Part shown: positions 1 to 5,443 of the stretch, one piece after another | Numbering within the stretch: position 1 is the stretch's first letter | Layout of the letters: the number at the start of each line of letters is the position of its first letter | Source: Hyphomicrobiales bacterium | Lineage (GTDB): Bacteria; Pseudomonadota; Alphaproteobacteria; Rhizobiales; Aestuariivirgaceae | DNA length: 5,443 bases | Direction of reading: 5' to 3' | NCBI GenBank assembly: GCA_025362535.1 | Contig: JANYGE010000043.1 | Coordinates: forward strand, 1 to 5,443 | Translations under genes and position numbers: made by a program | The notes under the pieces: model-generated | Databases searched by the model: none | Seen by the model: only the letters and a program-made list of their open reading frames with translations | Told to the model about the DNA's origin: nothing

Positions 1-1283
1 GTATTGACGATCATCTGAGTGACAGTGCGATCAATTAATCTGATCAGACCTAAACGCTCAGAAACAGGCATAAGATGCTGGGCGGCAATAAGTTCGCCAC
101 TTTGCTCATCATTCATGCGCAAGAGAGCTTCATATAAAACCACTTCGCCAGTGGCTGCAGAAACAATCGGCTGGAAGGCCAGCTTAAAGAGATCGGCTTT
201 CAGACATTTGACAATTTCGGTGGCACACCTGGCATTGAGCTTGCGCTTATTGATTCTCTCATCTGAGGGTTTGAAAATGACGTAGCCATCGGACGGCAAT
301 CGGCGGGCTTCATTCAAGGCTTCTTCGGCGCGTGCTGTTGCTGTGTTGGCATCTTGGGCCTGGGCTGGCAGGCACAGCGCACCGATTGAAAGCATGGCCC
401 AAACTGGACCGTGCCGGGTTTCAATCACACTATCGCGGACTGACGTAAGAAAGCGATCCAATGCAACTTTTAATTCACTTTCATCGCAATTATTCAGAAT
501 AATACCAAACTTGCCGCCTGAGTAGCGGGCGATGCCATCACCAGCACGCATCACTTCGCGCAATCTATTGCCCAAGGCAACAATCACTTCATCGGCCACT
601 TCAAAGCCGTAGGCGTCATTGACCACAGAAAGATTATTCACGGCGGCAATGGCAAAGGCACAATTGCTCTGCTCCCGCTCAGCTACAGAAATTGCTTCAC
701 CTAGGGCTTCGGCCAAACGACCCCGGTTCATCATGCCTGTCAGGGGATCACAATTGCCGAGGAAATTCAAATGTTGGTCGCGCTTGTGGCGCTCACCAAT
801 CGGGCGAACTGTGCCATACACATGGGCGGGCTTGCCATCAGAGCCTGCATACCAGCGGCCTTGGTCTTCCACCCAAACCGATTTTTCACTATCGCGCCCT
901 TCGTAGCGGAAAAGATATTCAATGCTGAAAGCCACGCCATGGCCATCATCGGGTGTTTGGGTGCGCATCACTGTATCATAGCGACTGGTCAGATTTTCGG
1001 TGTCCATAAATGAAGCAAAGTGTTTGCCAGTTGCAATCGAATCGCTACGGCAGGATAGAATTTCACCGGCATTGCTGCTCCAGCTAATCTGGTCATTGGC
1101 AATGGTCCAATGATAGGCAGCCTCGCCAGCCGCCTCGAGGGCGCGGCGTATGGTGGCATGATCGGCATCAATCGTCAGGCTTTGGTCTGAAGTGCTCTGG
1201 ACTGGCTGTGCGAGAATCGGCAGTGGGGATGCAGGGGCATTGCCTTCAAAGGAAAAAACCTGATCGACTTCGATGTTAGACAA
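1..1283 (-). CDS. PAS-GGDEF(degenerate)-EAL protein, probable c-di-GMP signalling; 3' end outside window
   Basis: Reading the minus strand from a TTG at 1283 gives 427 uninterrupted codons to the window edge. Residues about 45-165 look like a PAS domain (WSSNAGEIL near 68-76, and a PAC-like stretch ending DGKPAHVYGTV near 149-159). A GGDEF domain follows from about 175 (DPLTGMMNR at 179-187). Its catalytic motif is SGGKF at 255-259 instead of GGDEF, and the metal-binding Asp position in the usual LDIDHF strand is Ala214, so cyclase activity is very unlikely. The EAL domain starts near 355, with FQPIV at 370-374, E385-A386-L387 and Arg389 (the normal metal and c-di-GMP contacts), then SERLGLI at 408-414. 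The remaining EAL catalytic residues lie outside the window, so phosphodiesterase activity is inferred. No signal peptide or membrane segment is visible, so the visible part looks cytoplasmic, with PAS as the likely sensor. The start is chosen from the GAGGAGG Shine-Dalgarno sequence; an in-frame GTG at 1319 lacks that support. Confidence 0.93.
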   Translation of the reverse strand, partial: MSNIEVDQVFSFEGNAPASPLPILAQPVQSTSDQSLTIDADHATIRRALEAAGEAAYHWTIANDQISWSSNAGEILSCRSDSIATGKHFASFMDTENLTSRYDTVMRTQTPDDGHGVAFSIEYLFRYEGRDSEKSVWVEDQGRWYAGSDGKPAHVYGTVRPIGERHKRDQHLNFLGNCDPLTGMMNRGRLAEALGEAISVAEREQSNCAFAIAAVNNLSVVNDAYGFEVADEVIVALGNRLREVMRAGDGIARYSGGKFGIILNNCDESELKVALDRFLTSVRDSVIETRHGPVWAMLSIGALCLPAQAQDANTATARAEEALNEARRLPSDGYVIFKPSDERINKRKLNARCATEIVKCLKADLFKLAFQPIVSAATGEVVLYEALLRMNDEQSGELIAAQHLMPVSERLGLIRLIDRTVTQMIVN

Positions 1284-1287
1284 AACG

Positions 1288-1294
1288 CCTCCTC
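1288..1294 (-). promoter_or_regulatory. Shine-Dalgarno site fixing the TTG start of the PAS-GGDEF-EAL gene
   Basis: On the minus strand GAGGAGG lies 4 bases before the TTG at 1283. It is a near-perfect anti-16S match and no ATG sits at a suitable distance in this frame, so it decides the non-ATG start. Confidence 0.8.
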
Positions 1295-1447
1295 GTGCCG
1301 TGTTTTCGGTGTTTTTCACAGCGCTGGGCCTATTTTGAACGCCAAAGGTAAAAAAGTGTCCAAAATATATGGCTAATCGGCGTTAACCTTTGTTTGGCAT
1401 GATTTATTGCACTTGCGTAAAATAACACCCGTTCGGATCAAATTTTG

Positions 1448-1469
1448 GCCTCAATTGGGGCTGTTTTTT
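1448..1469 (+). terminator. Possible plus-strand intrinsic terminator or attenuator with no known upstream gene
   Basis: GCCTC at 1448-1452 pairs with GGGGC at 1457-1461 (one T-G wobble) around an AATT loop, followed by TG and six T at 1464-1469. The shape fits rho-independent termination on the plus strand only; the minus-strand continuation has no comparable T run. The stem is only 5 bp, so chance is a real alternative. Confidence 0.4.
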
Positions 1470-1515
1470 AGGCAATTAGGTGCAAGGTTGAGCAGTGTTA
1501 CGATTTTGTAAACAT

Positions 1516-1546
1516 TTGATCTTAAAAAGCTATTGGTAGCTATGCA
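1516..1546 (+). promoter_or_regulatory. Tentative sigma70-type promoter for the DUF1127 pair
   Basis: TTGATC at 1516-1521 matches four of six bases of TTGACA. CTATGC (1540-1545) or TATGCA (1541-1546) follows after 18 or 19 bases, resembling the CTATAT-like -10 of Alphaproteobacteria. Transcription would start near 1552, leaving a leader of about 80 bases. The -10 is weak and the repeats overlap it, so this is a suggestion only. Confidence 0.25.
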
Positions 1547-1609
1547 AATTTTGCAATGGTAATTTTGCTGCATCGCACCTAAGTTATGTTGCGTAAGCGA
1601 AGACGATCC

Positions 1610-1625
1610 ATTCCATGAAAGGAAT
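1610..1625 (+). promoter_or_regulatory. Small hairpin enclosing the ribosome-binding site of the first DUF1127 gene
   Basis: ATTCC at 1610-1614 is exactly complementary to GGAAT at 1621-1625 across a 6-base ATGAAA loop. The Shine-Dalgarno sequence AAGGA (1619-1623), 8 bases before the ATG at 1632, sits partly in the loop and partly in the 3' arm. In RNA this 5-bp, mostly A-U stem could weakly mask the site. The pairing is visible; a regulatory role is inference. Confidence 0.35.
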
Positions 1626-1631
1626 AATATA

Positions 1632-1781
1632 ATGTTTGAAGTATTGAAAAGCCGCATTGCCACTTGGAAGCGTTACAGCCGTACCGTTTCGGAATTGCAG
1701 TCCCTGTCGAACCGTGAACTTGCCGATCTGGGCATCGCACGCACCGACATCAACCGTATTGCCAAAGACGCGGTGCGCTAA
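1632..1781 (+). CDS. Small DUF1127 (YjiS-like) protein, 49 aa, first of a tandem pair
   Basis: The 49-residue basic product begins MFEVLKSRIATWKRY and carries the DUF1127 core LSNRELADLGIARTDI at about 25-40, matching the family's usual 'L-R-L-D-G-I-R-I' pattern and its typical size of under 60 residues. AAGGA at 1619-1623 is well placed for the ATG at 1632. In other Alphaproteobacteria (Agrobacterium tumefaciens and Rhodobacter sphaeroides) DUF1127 proteins have been linked to RNA metabolism and stress or phosphate responses; whether that holds here is inference. No signal peptide or membrane segment is present. The gene is divergent from the PAS-GGDEF-EAL gene and is followed after 2 bases by a second family member, so the two are almost certainly cotranscribed. 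Confidence 0.88.
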   Translation: MFEVLKSRIATWKRYSRTVSELQSLSNRELADLGIARTDINRIAKDAVR

Positions 1782-1783
1782 TC

Positions 1784-1927
1784 ATGTTGTTCCATGGTTT
1801 TTTGCAGCGCCAAAAGCAGCGGCAAGCCATTCGGGAAAAACAAAACCAGTTTGCCCGTCTGACAAATGTCGATTTGGCCGATATGGGACTCAAGCGTTAT
1901 CAGCTTGAGGCGAATTTGCGGGGATAA
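1784..1927 (+). CDS. Small DUF1127-like protein, 47 aa, second of the pair
   Basis: This 47-residue protein has a Gln/Arg-rich first half (LQRQKQRQAIREKQNQF at about 7-23) and a family-like second half, LTNVDLADMGLKRYQL at about 26-41. The second half aligns without gaps to LSNRELADLGIARTDI of the preceding gene, sharing L, N, L, A, D, G and R. It is therefore a diverged DUF1127 paralogue, though its N-terminal part differs and it might score weakly in a domain search. The ATG lies 2 bases after the upstream stop codon with no clear Shine-Dalgarno sequence, which suggests translational coupling. An intrinsic terminator begins 23 bases after its stop. Its cellular role is unknown; an RNA-associated function is inferred from the family only. 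Confidence 0.75.
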   Translation: MLFHGFLQRQKQRQAIREKQNQFARLTNVDLADMGLKRYQLEANLRG

Positions 1928-1950
1928 ACCCCTGCCACAACAGAAGTTGG

Positions 1951-1982
1951 GCCCGGATGGCACTTTATGTCCGGGCTTTTTT
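1951..1982 (+). terminator. Strong intrinsic terminator of the DUF1127 unit
   Basis: GCCCGGA at 1951-1957 is exactly complementary to TCCGGGC at 1970-1976, with a 12-base loop and six T at 1977-1982. It lies 23 bases after the DUF1127 stop codon and so separates that unit from the atp operon. Confidence 0.9.
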
Positions 1983-2023
1983 ATTGCAAAAAATTCATAT
2001 TGCGGCAATCCGCCGCCAGAGGC

Positions 2024-2053
2024 TTGTTGCGAGTCTCTTTCAGCTGTGATAGC
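2024..2053 (+). promoter_or_regulatory. Tentative promoter of the atp operon
   Basis: Because a terminator ends at 1982, the atp genes need their own promoter in 1983-2106. The best candidate I see is TTGTTG at 2024-2029, 18 bases, then GATAGC at 2048-2053 preceded by TGT, an extended -10 arrangement; TTGCGA at 2027-2032 is an overlapping alternative -35. All matches are weak. A GC-rich inverted repeat, GCGGC (2002-2006) and GCCGC (2012-2016), lies just upstream. Confidence 0.25.
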
Positions 2054-2094
2054 GAACCCCCGACGATGCGTCTCAAGCGCAGCAAAACTTATGC

Positions 2095-2098
2095 GGAA
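2095..2098 (+). promoter_or_regulatory. Short Shine-Dalgarno site for the TTG start of atpH
   Basis: GGAA lies 8 bases before the TTG at 2107. In this frame the preceding stop is TAG at 2050-2052, and there is no ATG, GTG or other TTG between it and 2107, so the TTG is the only ordinary start available. The ATG at 2099 is in another frame. Confidence 0.6.
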
Positions 2099-2106
2099 AT
2101 GATCAA

Positions 2107-2664
2107 TTGGCGGCAAATCAAATCATCTCAGGAGTGGCAGGGCGATACGCAAATGCGCTGTTTGACCTTGCAACCGAAGAAAAAGCAATTCCGGCTACAG
2201 CTAAAGCCTTAGGTGCGTTGCAATCGATGATTGGCGAATCAGCCGATCTCAAGCGCCTGATCGAATCGCCCGTGTTTAAAGCGGAAGATCAAATGGGAGC
2301 TTTGACGGCCCTTGCATCACAAGCTGGTGTTACGGGTCTTGCCCTGAATTTTGTAAAGCTTATGGCTGCCAAGCGCCGCCTGCCTGCGTTGAATGATGCG
2401 ATTTCAGGCTTCCAAGCCTTGGTGGCCGAAGCAAAAGGCGAAATGGTGGCAGAAGTCACTTCGGCGGAAAAGCTGACTGCGGCTCAATTGAAAGACCTGC
2501 AGGGCGCTTTGAAAGCCAGATTTGGCCGCGATGTCACATTAAGTACAACCATTGACCCCAGCATCTTGGGCGGCCTTATTGTTAAGGCTGGCACCACGAT
2601 GATTGATGACTCACTGAAAACCAAACTCCAAAATCTTAAAGTTGCTATGAAGGGAACCGGCTGA
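2107..2664 (+). CDS. atpH: ATP synthase F1 delta subunit (OSCP homologue)
   Basis: The delta subunit joins the alpha3-beta3 head to the b-subunit peripheral stalk, acting as part of the stator on the cytoplasmic side of the membrane. The product is 185 residues, normal for the bacterial family. It has the N-terminal helical domain ([15 protein letters not shown] at 8-22, the typical alphaproteobacterial opening) and the conserved C-terminal signature around 149-174 ([14 protein letters not shown], then DDSLKTKL). The start is TTG, forced by the absence of any other start codon between the upstream in-frame stop and the conserved N-terminus. Its TGA overlaps the atpA ATG by one base, so the two are probably translationally coupled. 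It is the first gene of the operon and lies 124 bases past the DUF1127 terminator. Confidence 0.97.
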   Translation: MAANQIISGVAGRYANALFDLATEEKAIPATAKALGALQSMIGESADLKRLIESPVFKAEDQMGALTALASQAGVTGLALNFVKLMAAKRRLPALNDAISGFQALVAEAKGEMVAEVTSAEKLTAAQLKDLQGALKARFGRDVTLSTTIDPSILGGLIVKAGTTMIDDSLKTKLQNLKVAMKGTG

Positions 2665-4193
2665 TGGATATTCGCGCCGCAGAAATTTCGACAATTCTCA
2701 AAAAACAAATCAAGGATTTCGGCAAGGATGCTGAAGTGGCTGAGATTGGTCAGGTTCTGTCCGTAGGCGACGGTATTGCCCGCGTTTATGGCCTCGACAA
2801 TGTTCAGGCTGGCGAAATGGTTGAATTCCCTGGCGGCATTCGCGGCATGGCGCTGAACCTCGAAACGGACAATGTCGGCGTGGTTATTTTTGGTAACGAC
2901 CGCGATATTAAAGAAGGCGACACCGTAAAGCGCACGGGCGCAATTGTGGAAGTTCCAATCGGCCCAGAACTTCTGGGCCGTGTTGTAGATGCCCTCGGAA
3001 ATCCAATCGATGGCAAAGGCCCGATCAAGACCAAGCTGCGTAGCCGCGTGGACGTGAAAGCGCCTGGCATTATTCCGCGCAAATCTGTGCATGAACCAAT
3101 GTCCACCGGACTTAAAGCTGTTGATGCTTTGATCCCGGTTGGCCGTGGCCAGCGCGAATTGATCATCGGCGATCGCCAGACCGGTAAGACCGCGATTATT
3201 CTCGATACTATTCTCAATCAGAAAGCCATTCATGTGAATGGCCCTGATAAAGAAAAGCTATATTGCGTTTATGTGGCTTGCGGCCAGAAGCGTTCAACTG
3301 TTGCTCAGTTCGTGAAGATTTTGGAAGATGCTGGTGCGATGGAATATTCCATCGTAGTTGCGGCAACGGCTTCTGAATCAGCTCCCATGCAATATCTGGC
3401 ACCCTTCACCGGCTGCACCATGGGCGAATATTTCCGTGACAATGGCATGCATGCTTTGATTGCTTATGACGATTTATCGAAGCAAGCCGTGGCCTATCGC
3501 CAAATGTCTCTGCTGTTGCGCCGCCCACCGGGCCGTGAAGCCTATCCAGGCGATGTGTTCTATCTCCATTCGCGTTTGCTGGAACGTTCAGCCAAGTTGA
3601 ACGATTCATTGGGTGCTGGTTCTTTGACAGCTCTTCCTGTTATTGAAACTCAGGCGAACGACGTTTCTGCTTATATTCCAACCAACGTGATTTCGATTAC
3701 CGATGGTCAGATTTTCTTGGAAACTGATTTATTCTATCAGGGCATTCGTCCGGCGGTGAACGTGGGTCTTTCGGTTTCGCGCGTGGGTTCTGCTGCTCAG
3801 GTGAAAGCCATGAAGCAGGTTGCTGGAAAGATTAAGGGTGAGCTTGCGCAATATCGCGAAATGGCGGCCTTTGCCCAGTTTGGTTCAGATCTTGATGCTT
3901 CCACACAGAAACTTTTGAACCGTGGTGCCCGTTTGACTGAATTGCTGAAGCAAGCTCAGTTCTCGCCGCTGCGCACTGAAGAACAAGTTGTCTCGATCTA
4001 TGCTGGTGTGAATGGCTATCTTGATGCCATTCCAGTTTCCAAAGTGCGTGAATTTGAAGAAGGCCTGCTCGCCAACGTCAAAGACAAGCACATGGATATT
4101 CTCGATAGCATCCGCACTGAAAAGCAAATCACTGATGCTGTGGGCGTGAAGCTCAAAGCTGCCGTGGATGCCTTCGCAAAAGCTTTTGCATAA
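2664..4193 (+). CDS. atpA: ATP synthase F1 alpha subunit
   Basis: Alpha alternates with beta in the F1 hexamer and holds the non-catalytic nucleotide sites. The 509-residue product is full length. It has the N-terminal helix and beta-barrel region (about 1-95), a P-loop GDRQTGKT at 169-176, the Walker B strand LIAYDD ending at 270, the DELSEED-like C-terminal helical region after about 380, and the family signature [10 protein letters not shown] at 363-372. Arg373, next to that signature, is the arginine that reaches into the beta catalytic site. No key residue is missing. AGGGA at 2651-2655, inside atpH, is the ribosome-binding site, and the ATG overlaps the atpH stop in TGATG. atpG follows after 9 bases. 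Confidence 0.99.
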   Translation: MDIRAAEISTILKKQIKDFGKDAEVAEIGQVLSVGDGIARVYGLDNVQAGEMVEFPGGIRGMALNLETDNVGVVIFGNDRDIKEGDTVKRTGAIVEVPIGPELLGRVVDALGNPIDGKGPIKTKLRSRVDVKAPGIIPRKSVHEPMSTGLKAVDALIPVGRGQRELIIGDRQTGKTAIILDTILNQKAIHVNGPDKEKLYCVYVACGQKRSTVAQFVKILEDAGAMEYSIVVAATASESAPMQYLAPFTGCTMGEYFRDNGMHALIAYDDLSKQAVAYRQMSLLLRRPPGREAYPGDVFYLHSRLLERSAKLNDSLGAGSLTALPVIETQANDVSAYIPTNVISITDGQIFLETDLFYQGIRPAVNVGLSVSRVGSAAQVKAMKQVAGKIKGELAQYREMAAFAQFGSDLDASTQKLLNRGARLTELLKQAQFSPLRTEEQVVSIYAGVNGYLDAIPVSKVREFEEGLLANVKDKHMDILDSIRTEKQITDAVGVKLKAAVDAFAKAFA

Positions 4194-4202
4194 GAGAGCA
4201 TA

Positions 4203-5084
4203 ATGGCTTCACTTAAAGACCTGCGCAACCGCATCGCCTCGGTTAAGGCGACCCGCAAGATTACCAAGGCCATGCAAATGGTGGCCGCTGCTAAATTGCG
4301 CCGGGCGCAGGAAGCTGCGGTTGCTGCACGTCCCTACTCTGAACGGATGGCTGTGGTTCTGGCGAATTTGGCGGGCGCTGTGGCTGGTCAATCGGGTGCG
4401 CCTGCCTTGCTGGCTGGCACGGGGCGAGATCAAGTGCATCTTCTTGTGGTTTGTACTGCTGAGCGCGGCCTGTGCGGTGGTTTTAATTCTTCGATCACCC
4501 GCCTTGCGCGCGAACATGCAGACCGCCTGATAGCCCAAGGCAAGACTGTGAAGATGTTTACGGTCGGCAAAAAGGGCAATGATTCGCTGAAGCGCGTCTA
4601 CGGCAAATATATTGTCGATGCAGTGGATTTTCGTGGCCAAAAAGCGGTGCGCTATGACAATGCCACAGGTGTTGGTGCTACAATCATTCGCCTGTTTGGC
4701 GAAGGTGCCTTTGATGTGTGCACATTATTCTTTGCTGAATTCAAATCAGTGATTTCGCAAAAGCCAACAGCGCTTCAACTTATTCCAGCTGCCGTTTCTG
4801 GTGGTGCTGTTGCTGCTGATCTTGGTGGTGCCGTTTATGAAGCTGAACCTGATGAAGGCGAAATTCTAACTGATTTGTTGCCGCGTAATATCTCAACACA
4901 GGTGTTCCGTGCTCTCTTGGAAAACGCTGCCTCAGAACAGGGTGCGCGCATGAGTGCGATGGACAATGCCACGCGCAACGCGGGCGACATGATCAACAAG
5001 CTGTCGATTAAATATAATCGCCAGCGCCAAGCGCAGATTACCAAAGAACTCATTGAAATTATTTCCGGCGCAGAAGCGCTGTAA
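4203..5084 (+). CDS. atpG: ATP synthase F1 gamma subunit
   Basis: Gamma is the central rotor shaft: its N- and C-terminal helices form the coiled coil inside the alpha3-beta3 ring and its base contacts the c-ring. The 293-residue product starts with the conserved helix SLKDLRNRI and [17 protein letters not shown] (about 3-35), includes the GLCGGFN segment near 89-95 of the central Rossmann-like domain, and ends with the family signature [14 protein letters not shown] (about 278-291). The stretch around 200-222 ([21 protein letters not shown]) is of the kind seen in alphaproteobacterial gamma subunits. The ribosome-binding site is weak (GAGAG at 4194-4198, directly after the atpA stop), so translation is probably helped by ribosomes leaving atpA. 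Confidence 0.98.
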   Translation: MASLKDLRNRIASVKATRKITKAMQMVAAAKLRRAQEAAVAARPYSERMAVVLANLAGAVAGQSGAPALLAGTGRDQVHLLVVCTAERGLCGGFNSSITRLAREHADRLIAQGKTVKMFTVGKKGNDSLKRVYGKYIVDAVDFRGQKAVRYDNATGVGATIIRLFGEGAFDVCTLFFAEFKSVISQKPTALQLIPAAVSGGAVAADLGGAVYEAEPDEGEILTDLLPRNISTQVFRALLENAASEQGARMSAMDNATRNAGDMINKLSIKYNRQRQAQITKELIEIISGAEAL

Positions 5085-5108
5085 GATTTGTAAGAAGGAC
5101 CGTTCATC

Positions 5109-5443
5109 ATGGCTAAAAAAGCTGTCGCAAAATCTTCCGGCCTCGTGGGCCGCATCACCGCCGTAACCGGTGCCGTGATCGACGTTCAGTTTGATGGCGA
5201 TCTGCCACAGATTTTGAATGCGCTCGAAACCACTAACAATGGCAACCGCCTTGTTCTTGAAGTGGCTCAGCATCTTGGTGAGAAGACAGTTCGCACCATC
5301 GCCATGGACTCATCCGAAGGCCTCGTTCGCGGTCAAGAAGTTTATGACACGGGCACGCCAATTATGATGCCTGTTGGTCCTGAAACATTGGGCCGCATTA
5401 TGAATGTGATCGGCGAACCTGTGGATGAAGCAGGCCCGATGAA
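5109..5443 (+). CDS. atpD: ATP synthase F1 beta subunit, N-terminal part; cut by window edge
   Basis: Beta carries the catalytic sites of F1. Only 111 codons are inside the window. They cover a short Lys/Ala-rich leader ([10 protein letters not shown]), the N-terminal beta-barrel ([18 protein letters not shown] at 11-28, [13 protein letters not shown] at 46-58, [15 protein letters not shown] at 71-85) and the start of the nucleotide-binding domain ([19 protein letters not shown] at 89-107). The P-loop and catalytic Glu lie past the right edge. AGAAGGA at 5093-5099 gives a good ribosome-binding site 9 bases before the ATG, stronger than those of atpH and atpG, which fits the need for three beta chains per complex. 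atpC would be expected next. Confidence 0.98.
   Translation, partial: MAKKAVAKSSGLVGRITAVTGAVIDVQFDGDLPQILNALETTNNGNRLVLEVAQHLGEKTVRTIAMDSSEGLVRGQEVYDTGTPIMMPVGPETLGRIMNVIGEPVDEAGPM

Larger units (their letters stand above)
1284..1631. other. Divergent intergenic region with short repeats; no gene seen
   Basis: This AT-rich stretch separates the minus-strand signalling gene from the plus-strand DUF1127 pair and must hold both promoters. I find no convincing coding frame, tRNA or CRISPR. Visible structure, left to right: a terminator-shaped hairpin at 1448-1469; the inverted repeat AGCTA-TTGG-TAGCT at 1528-1541, which also gives two AGCTAT copies 10 bases apart; the 13-base palindrome TGCAAA-T-TTTGCA at 1543-1555; AATTTTGC repeated at 1547 and 1561; and a hairpin around the DUF1127 Shine-Dalgarno sequence at 1610-1625. 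No confident promoter is visible for the minus-strand gene. Confidence 0.7.

Noticed and set aside
1383..1397. CtrA-like site TTAA-N7-TTGG upstream of the signalling gene
   Set aside because: Only six of eight consensus bases match TTAA-N7-TTAA, and such half-matches are common in AT-rich intergenic DNA.
1657..1908. 83-codon plus-strand frame overlapping both DUF1127 genes
   Set aside because: It is out of frame with both DUF1127 genes, whose family motifs and good start context explain this stretch better.
1928..1982. Small regulatory RNA cut from the DUF1127 3' end, as known for a DUF1127 gene in Rhodobacter
   Set aside because: The 55-base tail holds only the terminator hairpin and has no CCUCC-rich loop motif of that RNA type, so it looks like a plain 3' end.
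1778..2116. 112-codon minus-strand frame across the second DUF1127 gene and the atp leader
   Set aside because: It runs through the DUF1127 coding region and a perfect intrinsic terminator; the product resembles nothing I recognise.
2484..3233. 249-codon open frame on the minus strand opposite atpH and atpA
   Set aside because: It lies wholly antisense to two certain genes, shows no recognisable domain, and is the sort of long shadow frame expected opposite conserved coding DNA.
4209..4640. 143-codon open frame on the minus strand opposite atpG
   Set aside because: Antisense to the conserved gamma subunit, no domain or ribosome-binding evidence.
1..5443. CRISPR array, insertion sequence, tRNA or phage attachment site
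   Set aside because: No spaced repeats, transposase, terminal inverted repeats or cloverleaf were seen on either strand.

Overview
This window comes from an alphaproteobacterial chromosome. Three things point there: the F1-ATPase genes run atpH-atpA-atpG-atpD with no F0 genes directly upstream, which is the split F1/F0 arrangement usual in Alphaproteobacteria; two tiny DUF1127 proteins, a family abundant in that class, sit in front of the operon; and the subunit sequences look alphaproteobacterial to me. Base composition appears moderate, not the high GC of many rhizobia. I cannot name a genus; a Hyphomicrobiales-like lineage is only a guess.

Layout. (1) Positions 1-1283, minus strand: the 5' 427 codons of a soluble PAS-GGDEF-EAL protein. 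Its GGDEF active site is destroyed and its EAL domain begins normally but runs off the left edge. (2) 1284-1631: a 348-base AT-rich divergent intergenic region with several short repeats, a plus-strand terminator-shaped hairpin, and a small hairpin holding the Shine-Dalgarno sequence of the next gene. (3) 1632-1927: two tandem DUF1127 genes, 2 bases apart, closed by a strong intrinsic terminator at 1951-1982. (4) 1983-2106: a short leader that probably carries the atp promoter. (5) 2107-5443: atpH (delta, TTG start), atpA (alpha), atpG (gamma) and the first 111 codons of atpD (beta), tightly packed. atpC is expected beyond the right edge.

How the genes work together. The atp genes encode the soluble F1 part of ATP synthase: alpha and beta form the catalytic hexamer, gamma is the rotor shaft and delta ties the hexamer to the peripheral stalk. 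The c-di-GMP-type regulator and the DUF1127 pair are separate transcription units. The terminator at 1951-1982 argues against DUF1127 being part of the atp operon.

I see no clear undescribed system here. The observations most worth following are the tandem DUF1127 genes with a possibly structured translation-initiation region, and the unexplained terminator-like hairpin in the divergent intergenic region.
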